In this document: piece by piece, positions 35,541-47,600 of the stretch
How the letters are laid out: each line of letters begins with the position of its first letter
Position numbering within the stretch: the first letter of the stretch is position 1
NCBI RefSeq assembly: GCF_030052815.1
Contig: NC_079494.1
Coordinates: 40,410,467-40,474,466, forward strand
Length of the DNA stretch: 64,000 nucleotides
Direction: 5' to 3'
DNA from: Hevea brasiliensis
Taxonomy: Eukaryota; Streptophyta; Magnoliopsida; Malpighiales; Euphorbiaceae
Translations under genes and position numbers: made by a program
Notes under the pieces: model-generated
Seen by the model: the letters and a program-made list of their open reading frames with translations, nothing else
Database searches by the model: none
What the model was told of the DNA's origin: nothing

Positions 35541-38500
35541 GATCAATAAGTATTTGTATTGTTTGATCCGGGTTCAACCCATTCATATGTTAATGCTAGC
35601 ATAGTCTGTTCACTTGTTGTTCCATGTGTGCAAATGGGTTTTGAAGTGCTAGTAACTAGTCCGTTAGGACAAGAGGTCCGAGTCAATAGAATTTATAGGG
35701 ACTGTCCTTTAGTGATCCAATAACATGTTTTTCTATCAGATTTGATTGAAATGCCTTTCAGAGAGTATGATATCATCTTGGGCATGGATTGGTTAGCTAG
35801 GCATCATGCCGTGATTGACTGTAGACTGAAGGCAGTCACTTTTGGTCTCCCTTTGTATGGTGATGTGGTAATAAATGGGGAGAGGCATTTACTGCCATCA
35901 AACATCATTTTGGCTGCACTAGCTAGAACGATGATCAGAAAGGGGTGTGAAGCATACTTGACACATGTGATAGACACCCAAGTGGGGAGCCCAACACTAA
36001 GGGACATCCATATTGTATGTGACTTTCTGGATGTGTTTCCTGATGAATTGCCAGGATTACCTCCAGAAAGAGAGGTGCAGTTTAAGATTGATGTTATGCC
36101 TGGTGTGGACCCAATCTCCATAACGCCATATAGAATGACACCTGCAGAATTGAAAGAGTTGAAAGTGCAGTTGCAAGAATTACTTGACAAGGGCTTTATC
36201 CGCCCAGCGCGAGTATTGTTTGTTAAGAAGAAAGATGGCACTCTCCACTTATGTATTAACTACCGATAGTTGAATAAGGTGACAATAAAGAATAGATATC
36301 CGTTGCCCCGCATTGATAACTTGTTTGATCAGTTAAGGGGTGCAGCTGTGTTCTCCAAAATTGACCTGAGATCAAGTTATTATCAGTTGAAAGTACAAGA
36401 GCAGAGTATTCCTAAAACTGCCTTCAGAACCCGCTATGGCCATTATGAATTCCTAGTCATGCCATTCGGGTTAACTAATGCTCCGGCTGCTTTTATGGAT
36501 CTGATGAACACTATCTTCAGACCATACCTCGACCAATTTGTTGTGGTATTCATAGATGATATATTGGTCTATTCGAGGAATGCAGAAGAGCATGATAGAC
36601 ATCTGCGGATTGTACTGCAGACTTGAGAGAGAAACAGCTATATGCCAAATTATCGAAGTGTGAATTTTGGCCGAAGGAGATATCCTTTTTGGGGCATGTA
36701 GTATCAAAAGAGGGCATTAAGGTAGATCCAAGTAAGATTGAAGCTGTCCTTAATTGGAGGCCACCCAGAAATGTCACAGAGATTCGCAGTTTCTGGGTTT
36801 AACTGGATACTACCGTCAATTTTTGAAGGGATTCTCCATGTTGGCATCTCCATTGACCAAGCTGCTTAGAAAAGATGTGAAATTTCAGTGGACAGATAAA
36901 TGCCAACAGAGTTTTGATGAATTGAAGAGATGTTTGACTGAAGCTCTAGTCCTGACTTTACCTACTCCGGGTAAAGAATACACAGTTTATAGTGATGCTT
37001 CTCACAATGGGTTAGGCTGTGTATTGATGCAAGATCAAAATGTCATTGCCTATGCATCACGCCAGCTAAAACCGCATGAGAGGAATTATCCGACACATGA
37101 CTTGGAGCTTGCAGCCATTGTGTTTGCTCTTAAGATCTGGAGACATTATTTGTATGGAGAGAAGTGTTACATTTACACAGATCATAAGAGTTTGAAGTAT
37201 TTGGGCACCCAGAAAGAGCTGAATTTGAGACAGAGGAGATGGTTAGAGTTGATAAAAGACTATGATTGTCTGATAGACTATCAGCCAGGGAAAGCTAATG
37301 TTGTGGCTGACGCCTTAAGTCACAAGACTATGGCAAGTCTACGGTTACTCCTTTGTCTTTGGTATGTGAGTTAAGATCATTGCATGCCAGCTTAGAGATT
37401 AATGATGAGGGGCAGACAGCAGTTGCATGGCATGTACAGCCAGTGTTGATTGATCAGATTAGAATGGCTGCCCAGAATGATGAAAGGTATCAGAAGCTGT
37501 TAGAAGAAGTCAGGCAGGGCAAGAAACCAGAATTCTCAATCAGAGATGATGGTCTATTGCTACACCAGGGCAGAATATGTGTTCCTACTGATGTTAAATT
37601 GAGGAAGATCATTTTGAAGGAAGCACATGAGTCTCCTTTTGCCATGCACCCTGGTGGCACAAAAATGTATAGAGGGCTAAAGGAGCATTACTGGTGGATG
37701 GGTATGAAAAGAGATGTGGTAGAGTTTGTTTCCAAATGCCTAACTTATCAGCAAGTGAAGGCAGAGCATCAAGTACCCGCTGGGTTGTTACATCCACTAC
37801 CAGTGCCAGAGTGGAAATGGGAGAGAATAACAATGGATTTTGTGATGGGACTTCCGAGGACACAGAAGAGTCATGATGCAGTTTGGGTCATTGTTGACAG
37901 ACTGACTAAATCTGCTCATTTTCTATCAGTTCGGATGGATTACAGTTTAGAAAGATTGGCCAAGTTGTACATTGATGAGGTTATGAGACTGCATGGAGTG
38001 CTAGTATCCATCGTATCAGACAGAGATCCTAGGTTCACTTCTAGATTCTGGGGTAGTCTTCAGAGAGCCCTAGGAACTAGATTGAACTTCAGTACTGCAT
38101 TCTATCCACAGACAGATGGCCAGTCTGAGAGGGTAATTCAGATCTTTGAGGACATGCTATGGGCTTGTGTTATTGAGTTTGAGGGCAGTTGGGATACACA
38201 CTTGCCTTTGATTGAGTTTACTTACAACAACAGCTACCAATCAAGCATTGGGATGCCTCCATATGAAGCTTTGTATGGCAAAAAATGTAGAACCCCGTTG
38301 TGTTGGGATGACGTGGGTGAAAGAAAGATGATTGGACCCGAAATTGTTTAACAAACTGAAGAGAAAATCAGGGTGATTCGAGATCGACTTAAGACTGCAT
38401 CAGACCGTCAGAAGTCCTACATTGATATGAAGAGAAGGGATATTGAGTATGCAGTGGGTGAGAAAGTTTTCCTCAAGGTTTCTCCTTAGAAGAGAATTAT

Positions 38501-38876
38501 GAGATTCGGCAGAAAGGGGAAACTGAGTCCTCGTTTCATTGGGCCATATGAGGTTCTGGAAAGAGTGGGTCCTTTGGCATGTCGGTTGGCACTACCTCCA
38601 GAGTTGGAGAAGATACATAATGTTTTCCATGTGTCTATGTTAAGGAGGTACCGATCAGACCCATCTCATGTACTACCAGTAGAGGAAATTGAAGTGAATC
38701 CAGACCTCACATATGAAGAAGAACCCATAGAGATTCTGGCTTATGAGGTGAAGCAGCTACGGAACAAACAGATACCATTGGTAAAAGTGCTGTGGAACCA
38801 TCATTCAGGCCAGGAGGCTACTTGGGAATGAGAGGAGGACATGAGGAGACAGCACCCACAGCTGTTCAGAGATTAA
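35541..38876 (+). pseudogene. pol: B pol: protease, RT, RNase H, integrase, chromodomain
   Basis: Protease starts near 35550 with active site FDPGSTHSY and has the IILGMDWLARH motif at about 35770. RT follows from about 36010; its catalytic box is FIDD (36549-36560). TAG at 36267 interrupts RT. A shift near 36620 and another near 36790 break the thumb. RNase H ([21 protein letters not shown]) lies at about 36980-37330. Integrase (about 37353-38470) has one zinc-binding Cys changed to Tyr (KCLTYQQ), catalytic Asp in MDFVMGLP, Asp in SDRDPRF and Glu in GQSERV. A chromodomain lies near 38700-38870. Further stops are at 38349, 38487 and 38829. The chromodomain marks a chromovirus. Confidence 0.92.
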
Positions 38877-38909
38877 TACCAGGTAAAATTTCGAGACGAA
38901 ATTTATTTA

Positions 38910-38928
38910 GGGGGGGGGGGGGGAGAAT
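38910..38928 (+). other. Polypurine tract of B with 14-G run
   Basis: Fourteen G at 38910-38923, then AGAATT directly before the 3' LTR. It follows the ATTTCGAGACGAAATTTATTT motif that commonly precedes the 3' LTR of plant chromoviruses. The run length is variable by nature and prone to sequencing error. Confidence 0.8.
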
Positions 38929-41160
38929 TGTAACACCCCCATTTGTATAGCCTGGTATATTTCACTGTTCCGGTGACCGGAGTCGGTCCGGACAATTAAG
39001 GGAATTAGAACCATACTTAAGATAACTAGATAAACCATAAACACAAATAATTAGTAATGTTCAATTAGTTGAGTATAAATAAGAAAAACAGAACAGAAAA
39101 AGTTAAACGAGCCGAGAGTCACAACGATGGGTGACCTTTTCGGGAAGGACTGTGAAGTCTTTTTAAACTCAAATTTCGAACCGTAAAATGTGACGCCGTG
39201 GTCCTTAGGACCCTTATAAACACAGTGGAAAAGAGAAAATCACAAAAAAGAACAGTTAAGCCAGTCAAATAATTAGGTCAAGGAGCTGGAAGAAATATAG
39301 AATTATTTGCAAACCGGGTTGAACCGGCGAAGGACAATTTGGTCAATTGACCACGAGTGACTCTCGACCTAATCACAAATAAAATCGGAGAAAAGAAAAT
39401 TTCGAAATCGAGAATTAAATTAAAGAACTAATAGAAAAATAAAAAAAAAAGAAGAGAAAATGAAAAAGTTAAAAAGGTGTAGGAAGATGACATCATGCAT
39501 GATGCCATAAGTTATATAATTAATAAATTAATTAAATGGATTTTTGAGTCTTCCATAAGGATAAAAACAAAAGAAAAGAAAAGAAAAAAAAATTAAAAAG
39601 CCTCATCTTCCTTACCATTTACGTTTCTCTCTCCCTCACCATTGTAAACCTCCATTAAAGCTTGCTTCAAGCTTTGAAACTACCATTAAACCCCAAATCC
39701 TCCCATACTTGCTTCACAAAAACTTGATTTAATCACTTGAGAGGAAGATTGGTCATCAAAGAATTCAAGAAAAGTGAGAGGTAGTGAAAGTTCAAAGACA
39801 CCTAACAAGGTAAGTAATGCAAACTTCAAGTTTTTAGTTTAATTAGTGTATGTATAGCATCAAGAGCATAGAAATAAACTTAAAATAAAAAAAAATATGT
39901 GTGAGGGACTAAACTGAAATTCATCCAGCAAGGAGGGGAGAGTGATTTGCATGAGTTTGATTGAGTTAAACATGTTAAGATGCTTGAATGAGTTGAAAGA
40001 TTGTGTTTATATGCTTTGAATTAGTTAATTGCAATTAATTAGAGTGGTTAGGGTTTGAGACCTAGGGTTTTGAGGCAAAAGCTTGGAGAAATTTCTAAAT
40101 GGTGTCTTTGACCTAATGTGAATTGAAAAATGGTCATTTGTGACCAAATGAGGTGTGTTAGAAGTGTTGGAATTAAAAGCCAATTCGGATTGGATAAGGT
40201 CATGTCTTTGTGAGATGACCAAAATTCCCTTTGAGGGATCAAAAATAAAATTTTACAAATCCAATGGATATGGGACCAATTGGGGATGAAAATAGGCACT
40301 AAATGACACAATTTTCATTTAGGAAGCATGCCCAAAAAGTGACTAAAACCTAGTGAACAAATTGATCAAAGTTGAAAAATTGTAGACTGCCACTGCACAA
40401 ACTGACCAAATGAACATTTGGTCATAACCCGAGCTAGGAAGGTCTAAATGACCTGAAATTTTACCAGTGGTTAGATGAGATATAGATCTAAAATTTTCAT
40501 GAAGAATACAAACCCAAATTATGCCATTAACCAAATCAAATTACTGAGCAAAGTTGGGTCACTGAATCTGCAGACTGCAGATTTGCCATTTGAACAGTAA
40601 AGTTTCAATGGCTATAACTCTCTCTAGAAAACTCCGATTTAGGCGATTCTTGAACCGATGGAAACCTAAGATTTAGTATAAAATTTCATATGAAGAAAAT
40701 TAGACCAAATTATGGACTTAACTTGACCAAATTGCTGAACGAAGTTGGATTAACAAATCTGCAGAACCAAAATTCTGCAGCATGAACAGTAAATGTAATT
40801 TGCTTATAACTTGAGCTACAAAACTCCAATTGGGGTGATTCAAAAAGGAGAATAAACTTAAGACAATAGAAAACATTTTCTATGAAGAAAGTTTTGCCAA
40901 TTCCAACAGTAAAAGGACCAATGAAACGGTACAACTTAGGACTCCAAAACCAAAAATTTGGCAATTTTGCCTAAAAGACCTAAGTTTTGAGAAAATGACT
41001 AAAACCAACAAGTTTAGTGACCAAAATGTGATATGTGGGTGAAGTTGGAGTTCCTACACCTATTAAGCCTTAGAAAGTCAACAATTTGACTTGAATAGTG
41101 TAGTGAACAGTAACCCGAAACACAAAATTTCGAGAACGTCGAGTTTAGCACGTTAGAACT
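38929..41160 (+). repeat. B 3' LTR, left segment
   Basis: It starts TGTAACACCCCC and matches 1583-2456 plus 31293-32650. The last 17 bases (41144-41160) are the LINE target duplication, and the LTR resumes at 57853. Confidence 0.93.
41144..41160. repeat. Candidate LINE target-site duplication, left copy
   Basis: TTTAGCACGTTAGAACT here and TTTAGCATGTTAGAGCT at 57853-57869: 17 bp with two mismatches, present once in the uninterrupted B 5' LTR (about 32635). A long, variable TSD fits a non-LTR element. Confidence 0.7.
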
Positions 41161-42533
41161 CAACTCAACTCAACTAAGCCTTTATCCCAAAAATTTGGGG
41201 TCGGCTATATGGATTCTCTTTTTCCACTCTGAACGATTTTGGGTTAAATCCTCAGAAATGTGTAATACTTCTAAGTCATGTTGTACTACTCTCCTCCAAG
41301 TCAATTTAGGTCTACCCCTTTTTTTCTTTCTATCCTCTAACCTAATGTGCTCTACTTGTCTAACTGGAGCCTCCGTATGTCTACGCTTCACATGACCAAA
41401 CCACCTTAATCTCCCTTCTCTCAACTTATCTTCAATTGGCACCACTCCTACCTTTTCTCTAATACTTTCATTACGGACTTTATCTAGTCTAGTATGGCCA
41501 CTCATCCACCTTAACATTCTCATCTCTGCAACTCTTAACTTAGATGCATACGACTCTTTCAGTGCCCAACACTCACTACCATATAACATAGCCGGTCGTA
41601 TGGTCAGCATGCAGTAAAATTTTCCTTTTAATTTATTAGGAATCTTACGATCACATAAAACTCCCGTGGCACGTCTCCACTTCAACCATCCGACTTTAAT
41701 CCTATGAATAACATCCTCCTCACATCCCCCATCTACTTGAAGGACTGAGCCTAGATATTTAAAGTGATTACTTTGGAACAATACCACTCCATTCAAACTA
41801 ACTCCTTCCCTATCACCAGTTTGGCCTTCACTGAACTTGCAATGCATGTATTCTGTCTTCGTTCTACTTAACTTAAAACCTTTTGACTCTAGAGTACTTC
41901 TCCAAAGTTCTAGCTTCCTATTGACTCCTTCTTGTGTCTCATCTATCAGAACAATATCATCCGCAAACATCATGCACCAAGGAATACTCTCTTATATATG
42001 TTTCGTCAGTTCATCTAAAACTAATGTAAAAAGGTAAGGGCTTATGGCTGATCCTTGGTGTAATCCAATTGAGATCGGAAAATCTCTTGTGTCCCCTCCC
42101 ACTGTGCGCACAATAGTAGTTGCTTCTTCATACATATCTTTCAATACTTGTATGTACCTAATAGATACCCTCTTTTGTTCTAACACATTCCATAAGACCT
42201 CTCTTGGAACACTATCATAAGCCTTCTCCAAATCAATAAAAACCATATGTAGATCTTTCTTCACATCTCTATATTTCTCCATCAAGCTTCTAATGAGAAA
42301 GATCGCTTCCATAGTTGAACGACCGGGCATGAAACCAAATTGATTGAGAGAGATAGAAGTATCATGACGTAGTCGATGCTCCACAACTCTCTCCCACAAC
42401 TTCATAGTATGGCTCATGAGTTTAATTCCCCTATAGTTTGAGCAACTCTGTATGTCTCCCTTATTTTTAAAAATAGGTACTAAAATACTCTTCCTCCATT
42501 CATCAGGCATTTTCTTTGAGTCACTCTCTTATT
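41161..42533 (-). mobile_element. RTE-like LINE, 3' portion
   Basis: The minus-strand 3' end reads GGGATAAAGGCTTAGTTGAG with a (TTGAG)n tail at 41161-41174, typical of plant RTE-clade elements, which end in short simple repeats rather than poly-A. The body encodes the RT C-terminal half. The element breaks off near 42521-42533, where it meets E's internal sequence. A 41-base remnant of the other end is proposed at 57812-57852. Confidence 0.85.
41182..42533 (-). pseudogene. LINE reverse transcriptase, N-terminally truncated
   Basis: One frame of about 450 codons has a single stop (TAA near 41989, where related RTs have a Gln-like residue before the next block). It starts within SDSKKMPDEWRKS, so the endonuclease and the first RT blocks are missing. 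Visible RT motifs are NYRGIKLMSHTMKLWERV, FIDLEKAYDSVPRE (motif A), GLHQGSAISPYLF (motif B) and MMFADDIVLI (motif C, FADD). The C-terminal RWFGHVKRR and KKRGRPKLTW are typical of plant RTE elements. This enzyme copies its own RNA onto nicked target DNA. It is truncated and inactive. Confidence 0.9.
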
Positions 42534-42648
42534 CCATACCTTAACCTAAAATAAACAGGAAATACAGATCTGCAATAGTGTCACCTCGACTCTTATGAAT
42601 GCAATGCATAATATGCAATCTATCTAGGTCCAGAAACGCCTAAACCGT

Positions 42649-42660
42649 GCTCTGATACCA
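42649..42660 (-). other. Second primer binding site in E
   Basis: The minus strand reads TGGTATCAGAGC, a perfect match to the Met-tRNA primer site, five bases after the end of the short LTR (GATGTTACA). Confidence 0.85.
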
Positions 42661-42665
42661 CTAAA

Positions 42666-42926
42666 TGTAACATCCCTCACCCGACTACAGTGTAGCCGAG
42701 CAAGGCATGTTACAATCTCAGCATTTTTCAATTTCATTTCTCAATCATTCATCTCATAATTCACATCTTATTCATATAACTCAATTTCATATTCATTTCC
42801 ATGCATTATCTATATATTTCAAATCTGACTTCAAATCTATACAATCTCATTCATGCATAAATCACATAAGTAAAATTTTCAAATGAACAGTAGAATGTAC
42901 TGAGTTGCTACCGGGAGGGTGTTACA
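42666..42926 (-). repeat. Internally deleted LTR of E (261 bp)
   Basis: The minus strand starts TGTAACACCCTCCCGG, as does the long LTR at 47767, keeps about 45 bases, then jumps to the LTR 3' region ending GATGTTACA. About 4.2 kb is missing relative to the long copy. Confidence 0.8.
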
Positions 42927-43281
42927 ATTCTTCCCCTCTTATTTAAATTTCGTCCTCGAAATTTACCCAGTGTAAATAGCCGAGGAGCTACTACCTCTTT
43001 ATTTCTTCATCTTTCCGTGTTATCCTACTTCACTTTCTCCTTAGTCTCAATCCTATCCTCAAACAGTTATGTACTTATCCTTTTTCATCTTAAATACAGT
43101 CTCTTTCTCATCTCCATTCGCTATCTCATTGTCTCTTCACTCTCTTATTCCATACCTTAACCTAAAATAAACAGGAAATACAGATCTGCAATAGTGTCAC
43201 CTCGACTCTTATGAATGCAATGCATAATATGCAATCTATCTAGGTCCAGAAATGCCTAAACCGTGCTCTGATACCACTAAA
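42927..43281 (-). other. Internal region of E (355 bp, non-coding)
   Basis: On the minus strand: primer site TGGTATCAGAGC (43264-43275), purine-rich sequence without an ORF, the AAATTTCGAGGACGAAATTT motif (about 42943-42962), then AGAGGGGAAGAATT directly before the short LTR. Gag and pol are absent, so E depended on proteins made elsewhere. Confidence 0.85.
43264..43275 (-). other. Primer binding site of E
   Basis: A perfect TGGTATCAGAGC on the minus strand, six bases after the LTR end GGTGTCACA. Confidence 0.9.
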
Positions 43282-43922
43282 TGTGACACCCCTTACCCGA
43301 CTACAGTTTAGCCGAGCAAGTTATGCCACTCAGTATGCCGGAGCACTCTATTTTATCTGATTTCATTACAGTCCTTGATTTATTTATTCAAAAACTTTAT
43401 TGAAGATTTAGGCTATTTTTACTTTTATCAAAATCTAACTAAGTTGGAAATTTCAAAAATTTTAACGATAATCTGACAAAGTGTCGGCTATAATTTGGAC
43501 TAACAGTTCTTCTGAACCTGCCAAAGACAATTTCAATATATACTCAATTTCTCAAACTTAATAGTCTCAAAAATTTTCAAACATAATGTACCTCAATGCA
43601 GTATCCAGATTTCTCAGAAATCTCATTAGATTTTCAATATCTCAATATTCACAAGTATAATCTCATTATAACTCAAATTCAATTCACATACTAAAATACT
43701 TACTTTGAATAGCTTCCATAATTCATAGGTTAATTACATGAGTTTATTTTGTACAAGATATACAAATAATTTACAATGTGCTAGGAATGAACAATATACA
43801 TAACATGTATAAAATGAGCCCTATCTACATGCATTGCTGAGGAGGTGACAAACATTGACACTCTGCAGATCCAGACTCCAAAATTTCTGTTTAGTATTCG
43901 CTGGGCTTTAACTTTGGTACCT

Positions 43923-43964
43923 GCGCGAGGAAACAATTCCATCGCGCTAAGCATTGCTGCTTAG
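43923..43964 (-). other. Paired stem-loops in E LTR
   Basis: On the minus strand CTAAGCA pairs with TGCTTAG (43964-43947), then GCGCGA with TCGCGC (43947-43923). Both stems differ in sequence from those of B, D and F but still pair, and they follow the same TGCACCACT. Confidence 0.7.
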
Positions 43965-44590
43965 TGGTGCAATAATATAGCAAGAAGATAAAATATACAA
44001 ATAAAGAAAGAACGAAGCATAATTTGAATATTTAAGAATCAATTTAATTTAATACAATGTGTCTAATATTAATTATCTTTTATTCTAATTTGTTCCGCTT
44101 TGGAAGCATTTAATTCCTAAATTCACAGTGATAATGTACAATATACATAATTAATAAAAATACTCAGTTAAATTTATACTTATATTATCATGTAAGTCAC
44201 ATTTACAATATTTATGTATGGTATAATTTTCTTTGCTAATCTTTTAGCATTTTCTCTATACTTGCTAGGTTGTTTTAGATTATCTCATAATAAGTAAATT
44301 TTAATAACGGTCTAGTTCATTTTAATTCTTTCTGATAAATAACTATTCTAATTTATTTTAGGTCATCTCACTCATTTATTTTATTTGATTTCTAATATTT
44401 TAAATTGCTAATATTCTTAACTTATCTCAATAAATACACTGCCCAAGTAACCTACGACAGGCTGACTGAACTGGATAACGGGTCGTTGGCACTGGACACC
44501 GCGGTGCCTCGGGCCGTCATACCATGGGACGCAGAACGTCAACCATGTATGCAGTCAGTATGGCTAAAAAGCCATGATAACACATAATCG

Positions 44591-44682
44591 GGCATAAAAG
44601 CCATGAATACAGGCATAAAGCCATGAATGTGGGCATAAAGCCATGAATACGGGCATAAAGCCATGAATACAGGCATAAAGCC
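44591..44682 (+). repeat. 20-bp minisatellite in E LTR
   Basis: About four and a half copies of a unit near GGCATAAAGCCATGAATACA. A partial copy lies just to the left. Confidence 0.9.
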
Positions 44683-47600
44683 TTTCGCAGTACTGCTAAA
44701 ACAATACCCTATTGGCATGCCAAACTATCCAATCTGACACACATGTCTAGGCAATACAAGGGCACATAATATCATTAAATATTAATATATTGTGTTTTAT
44801 GAGTTTATTATTTCATGATAAATTTCAATTATAATTCATACATTCATTTGATCATTTATATGATCACAATTCACATCAATTATCCTTTTATACCATTGTA
44901 CTCAAAATGCTTCTCCTCTCTACAATAATGAGAACTAATGTCTCATTCATGCATTAATATAGTTCCTTTATTCATTCATTATGTTATTCATATTAATCAC
45001 AATTCTAAACAATGGTTTACATGTGCCATTGTATTCAAAACATTTTTGCTTTTCTCATTTATACATTCAAGAATCTACTTATGTAATTTCAAATTTTGTA
45101 TTTCCAGTTGAGTTATTAATATTTTATGAATTCCATTTGTGATGGGCATATAAGCCCTAACTATCTATTCACATCAGTTAGGTGACTATTTTTTCATGTT
45201 TCAAGTAATCCATAAACATTTCATGGATTTCAAATTTATGGCCTTAATTTCTTTTTAACAATTTTGACTAGGATGCATAGTCTACATTTGTCATACAATT
45301 CTAAGCATTTAAGCTTAGAATTGGTTCTAGGTCTTCATCTTAATTTACTAATCATTTTGATTACTATTCCCTTACTAGTCAACCAAAATGTTGACTTTTT
45401 CATACTTAATGGATATATTAATTCTAATTACACCAAGATCCCACATTTTGAGTTTTACCTTCGCTAGTACTAATTGTCAATTGCAATTTAAAGTTCCCTA
45501 GATGCATTTCTAAATTTTCATACCTTAATTTGTTCTACCAATCTAGTTATTGTACTTTGTGTCTTTGTATTACTATTCATATTACTATTCACTCAAATTG
45601 TTGACTTTTTAATACATAATAAATTTATTGAATCTAAGTTCTCAAAGATACCACATTTTGCATTTCAAATTTGTTGGTATTGGTTGCCAATACCATTTCC
45701 AAGCTTATTGGATACTTTTGAATTCTTCAAGTTTTGGTGTCACTATTCACCTCATTGGTCAACAAAAATATTGACTTTTGGATAGAAAATAGGTACATGG
45801 GTTTTGGCATTCCCAATATGCCACATTTTGCATTTAAAACTTGTTAGAATTGATCACCAAATCCATTTCCAAACTTAGCACTAAAGGGCAGAATTTTCAG
45901 TTTTTGTACCATAAGTTTACTGTTCCATTAGGGACTGTTACAGTGGAAATTTGAGGAAATGGTAAACATGAAAGTTGTTCCTTATTTTGTCTAGTTGAAT
46001 TTACTTTTTTGAATCACTCCATTTGGAGTTTTTTAGCTCCAGATATGGTCCAAAAACCACAGCTGGCCGGATTTCCAAAACTGCAGAGTTACCATATCTA
46101 CAGTAACATGAACAGTAACTAGAATCACTTGGTTGGATGGGTTCTGGCCATAATTTGGGGTAGGTTCCTTCATGAAAGTTGTTTGTATATGTCTTAACTT
46201 GTTGCTGTAAAAATTTCAGGTCAATTGACCATATCTACAGTGAGTTATGGCCAAATGAACAGTTACTATTCATTTAGTCATTTCTGCAGGTGCTGTTGCA
46301 GGGTATCCGGATTGGAGCCAACTTTTGGTCCACTTGCTTTGGTCTTTTGGTCATGGTTTCTTCAGAAAAAATGTGCCATTATAAGTCTAGTTTCATGTCC
46401 AATTGGCCAAACACCAATTGGACCAACACAGCCAATGATATGGCAGTCCAAACAGGCTGGACTCACAGCCTCATTTCTGCTGTCTTTGGGCAGCCTTCCC
46501 ATTTCACTTTGCCATGCATTAGCTCATTTCAAATTATGATTAACTTGCCTTAAATGGTCACTAATTGACCATTAGAATGTCCATTAATCATTTCATAAGC
46601 CAAGTCCACATTTTACTCCCAAAACCCTAGCTCAAATTCATGGTTCACACAACACACACCAATTAAACATACTAATCACACTTCTCATCATAATCAAGCA
46701 AGTTATCCATTTTATTTACAATAAAACACTTCAAATCCTACTCCTACACAAGCTGGCTGGATTCTTAGTCTAACATATATCCATCAATTTCATCATTTAT
46801 AATGTAATTCTAGTATAACTCACTTTATTTTCATCATTTATCATGTAATTCTAGTGTAATTCACTTTATTTTCATCATTATAAGAGGAAGAAGTAAGAAT
46901 TTAGCACTAACCTTAGGAGGGCAGAATTTTCCCTTGTAAATTCCTCACTTTCTTTTGTTTTCTTGGCTGCCAAACACCTTCCCAAGAGGTAAGGATAATT
47001 TTTAATGAAGAGACTTAAGATTTAGTGGTGAGAATTCAAGGTTTGGAAGAGAGAAAATGAAATGAATTTTAATGGAGGAAGAAAAGGTTCACGTCTAAAA
47101 TTGGGAAGAAGAAGAAAGCTGCATTTTTCATTCATTTTCTGCCCATTTTATTGATTTTAAATGGGTTATAGCCATGTGTCAACACTTGAGTGGGTGAAGG
47201 CACACTAATGACATCATGTGATGTCATAAATTCCCATTTAATTCATTTTTTTTTCTTTTCTTTTCTACTCATTTTCAATTCAATTTTTAGTGATATTTAT
47301 TCACATTTTATGTCATAATAATTATTTACTTAACTGGACAAGTCGGCCAAAAATCACCTCTGAAGGCGAAATGACCAAAATGCCCTCCGTTTGGCTTAAC
47401 GGGTCAAAATTGTCTGTACCGATTGAAAAATTTTTCTAGATATTTTCTTGGTATTCTAATGCCTTAGGAACCTCAATGACCCTTCTCTGGAGTCCCAAAA
47501 ATTATTTTATGAATTTTTTCTCGGGTCTAGGGCTCCTCGTTGCGAGAACCGCAACTTCACTCTGGTTACCCATCGCTTGGGCACCTACTGCTTAACTTGG

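Noticed and set aside
40025..40534. Several short minus-strand frames in B's 3' LTR
   Set aside because: The matching B 5' LTR does not keep the frames, so they are chance openings in AT-rich DNA.
42666..42926. Possible small DNA transposon or MITE between repeated flanks
   Set aside because: Its ends are a gypsy LTR start and end, with a primer site and a purine tract on the expected sides; there are no terminal inverted repeats.
46225..46553. Two overlapping frames of about 90-100 codons in E's LTR
   Set aside because: They lie in the LTR, have no known motif, and overlap the CATAACTC-type module, which is non-coding in other families.
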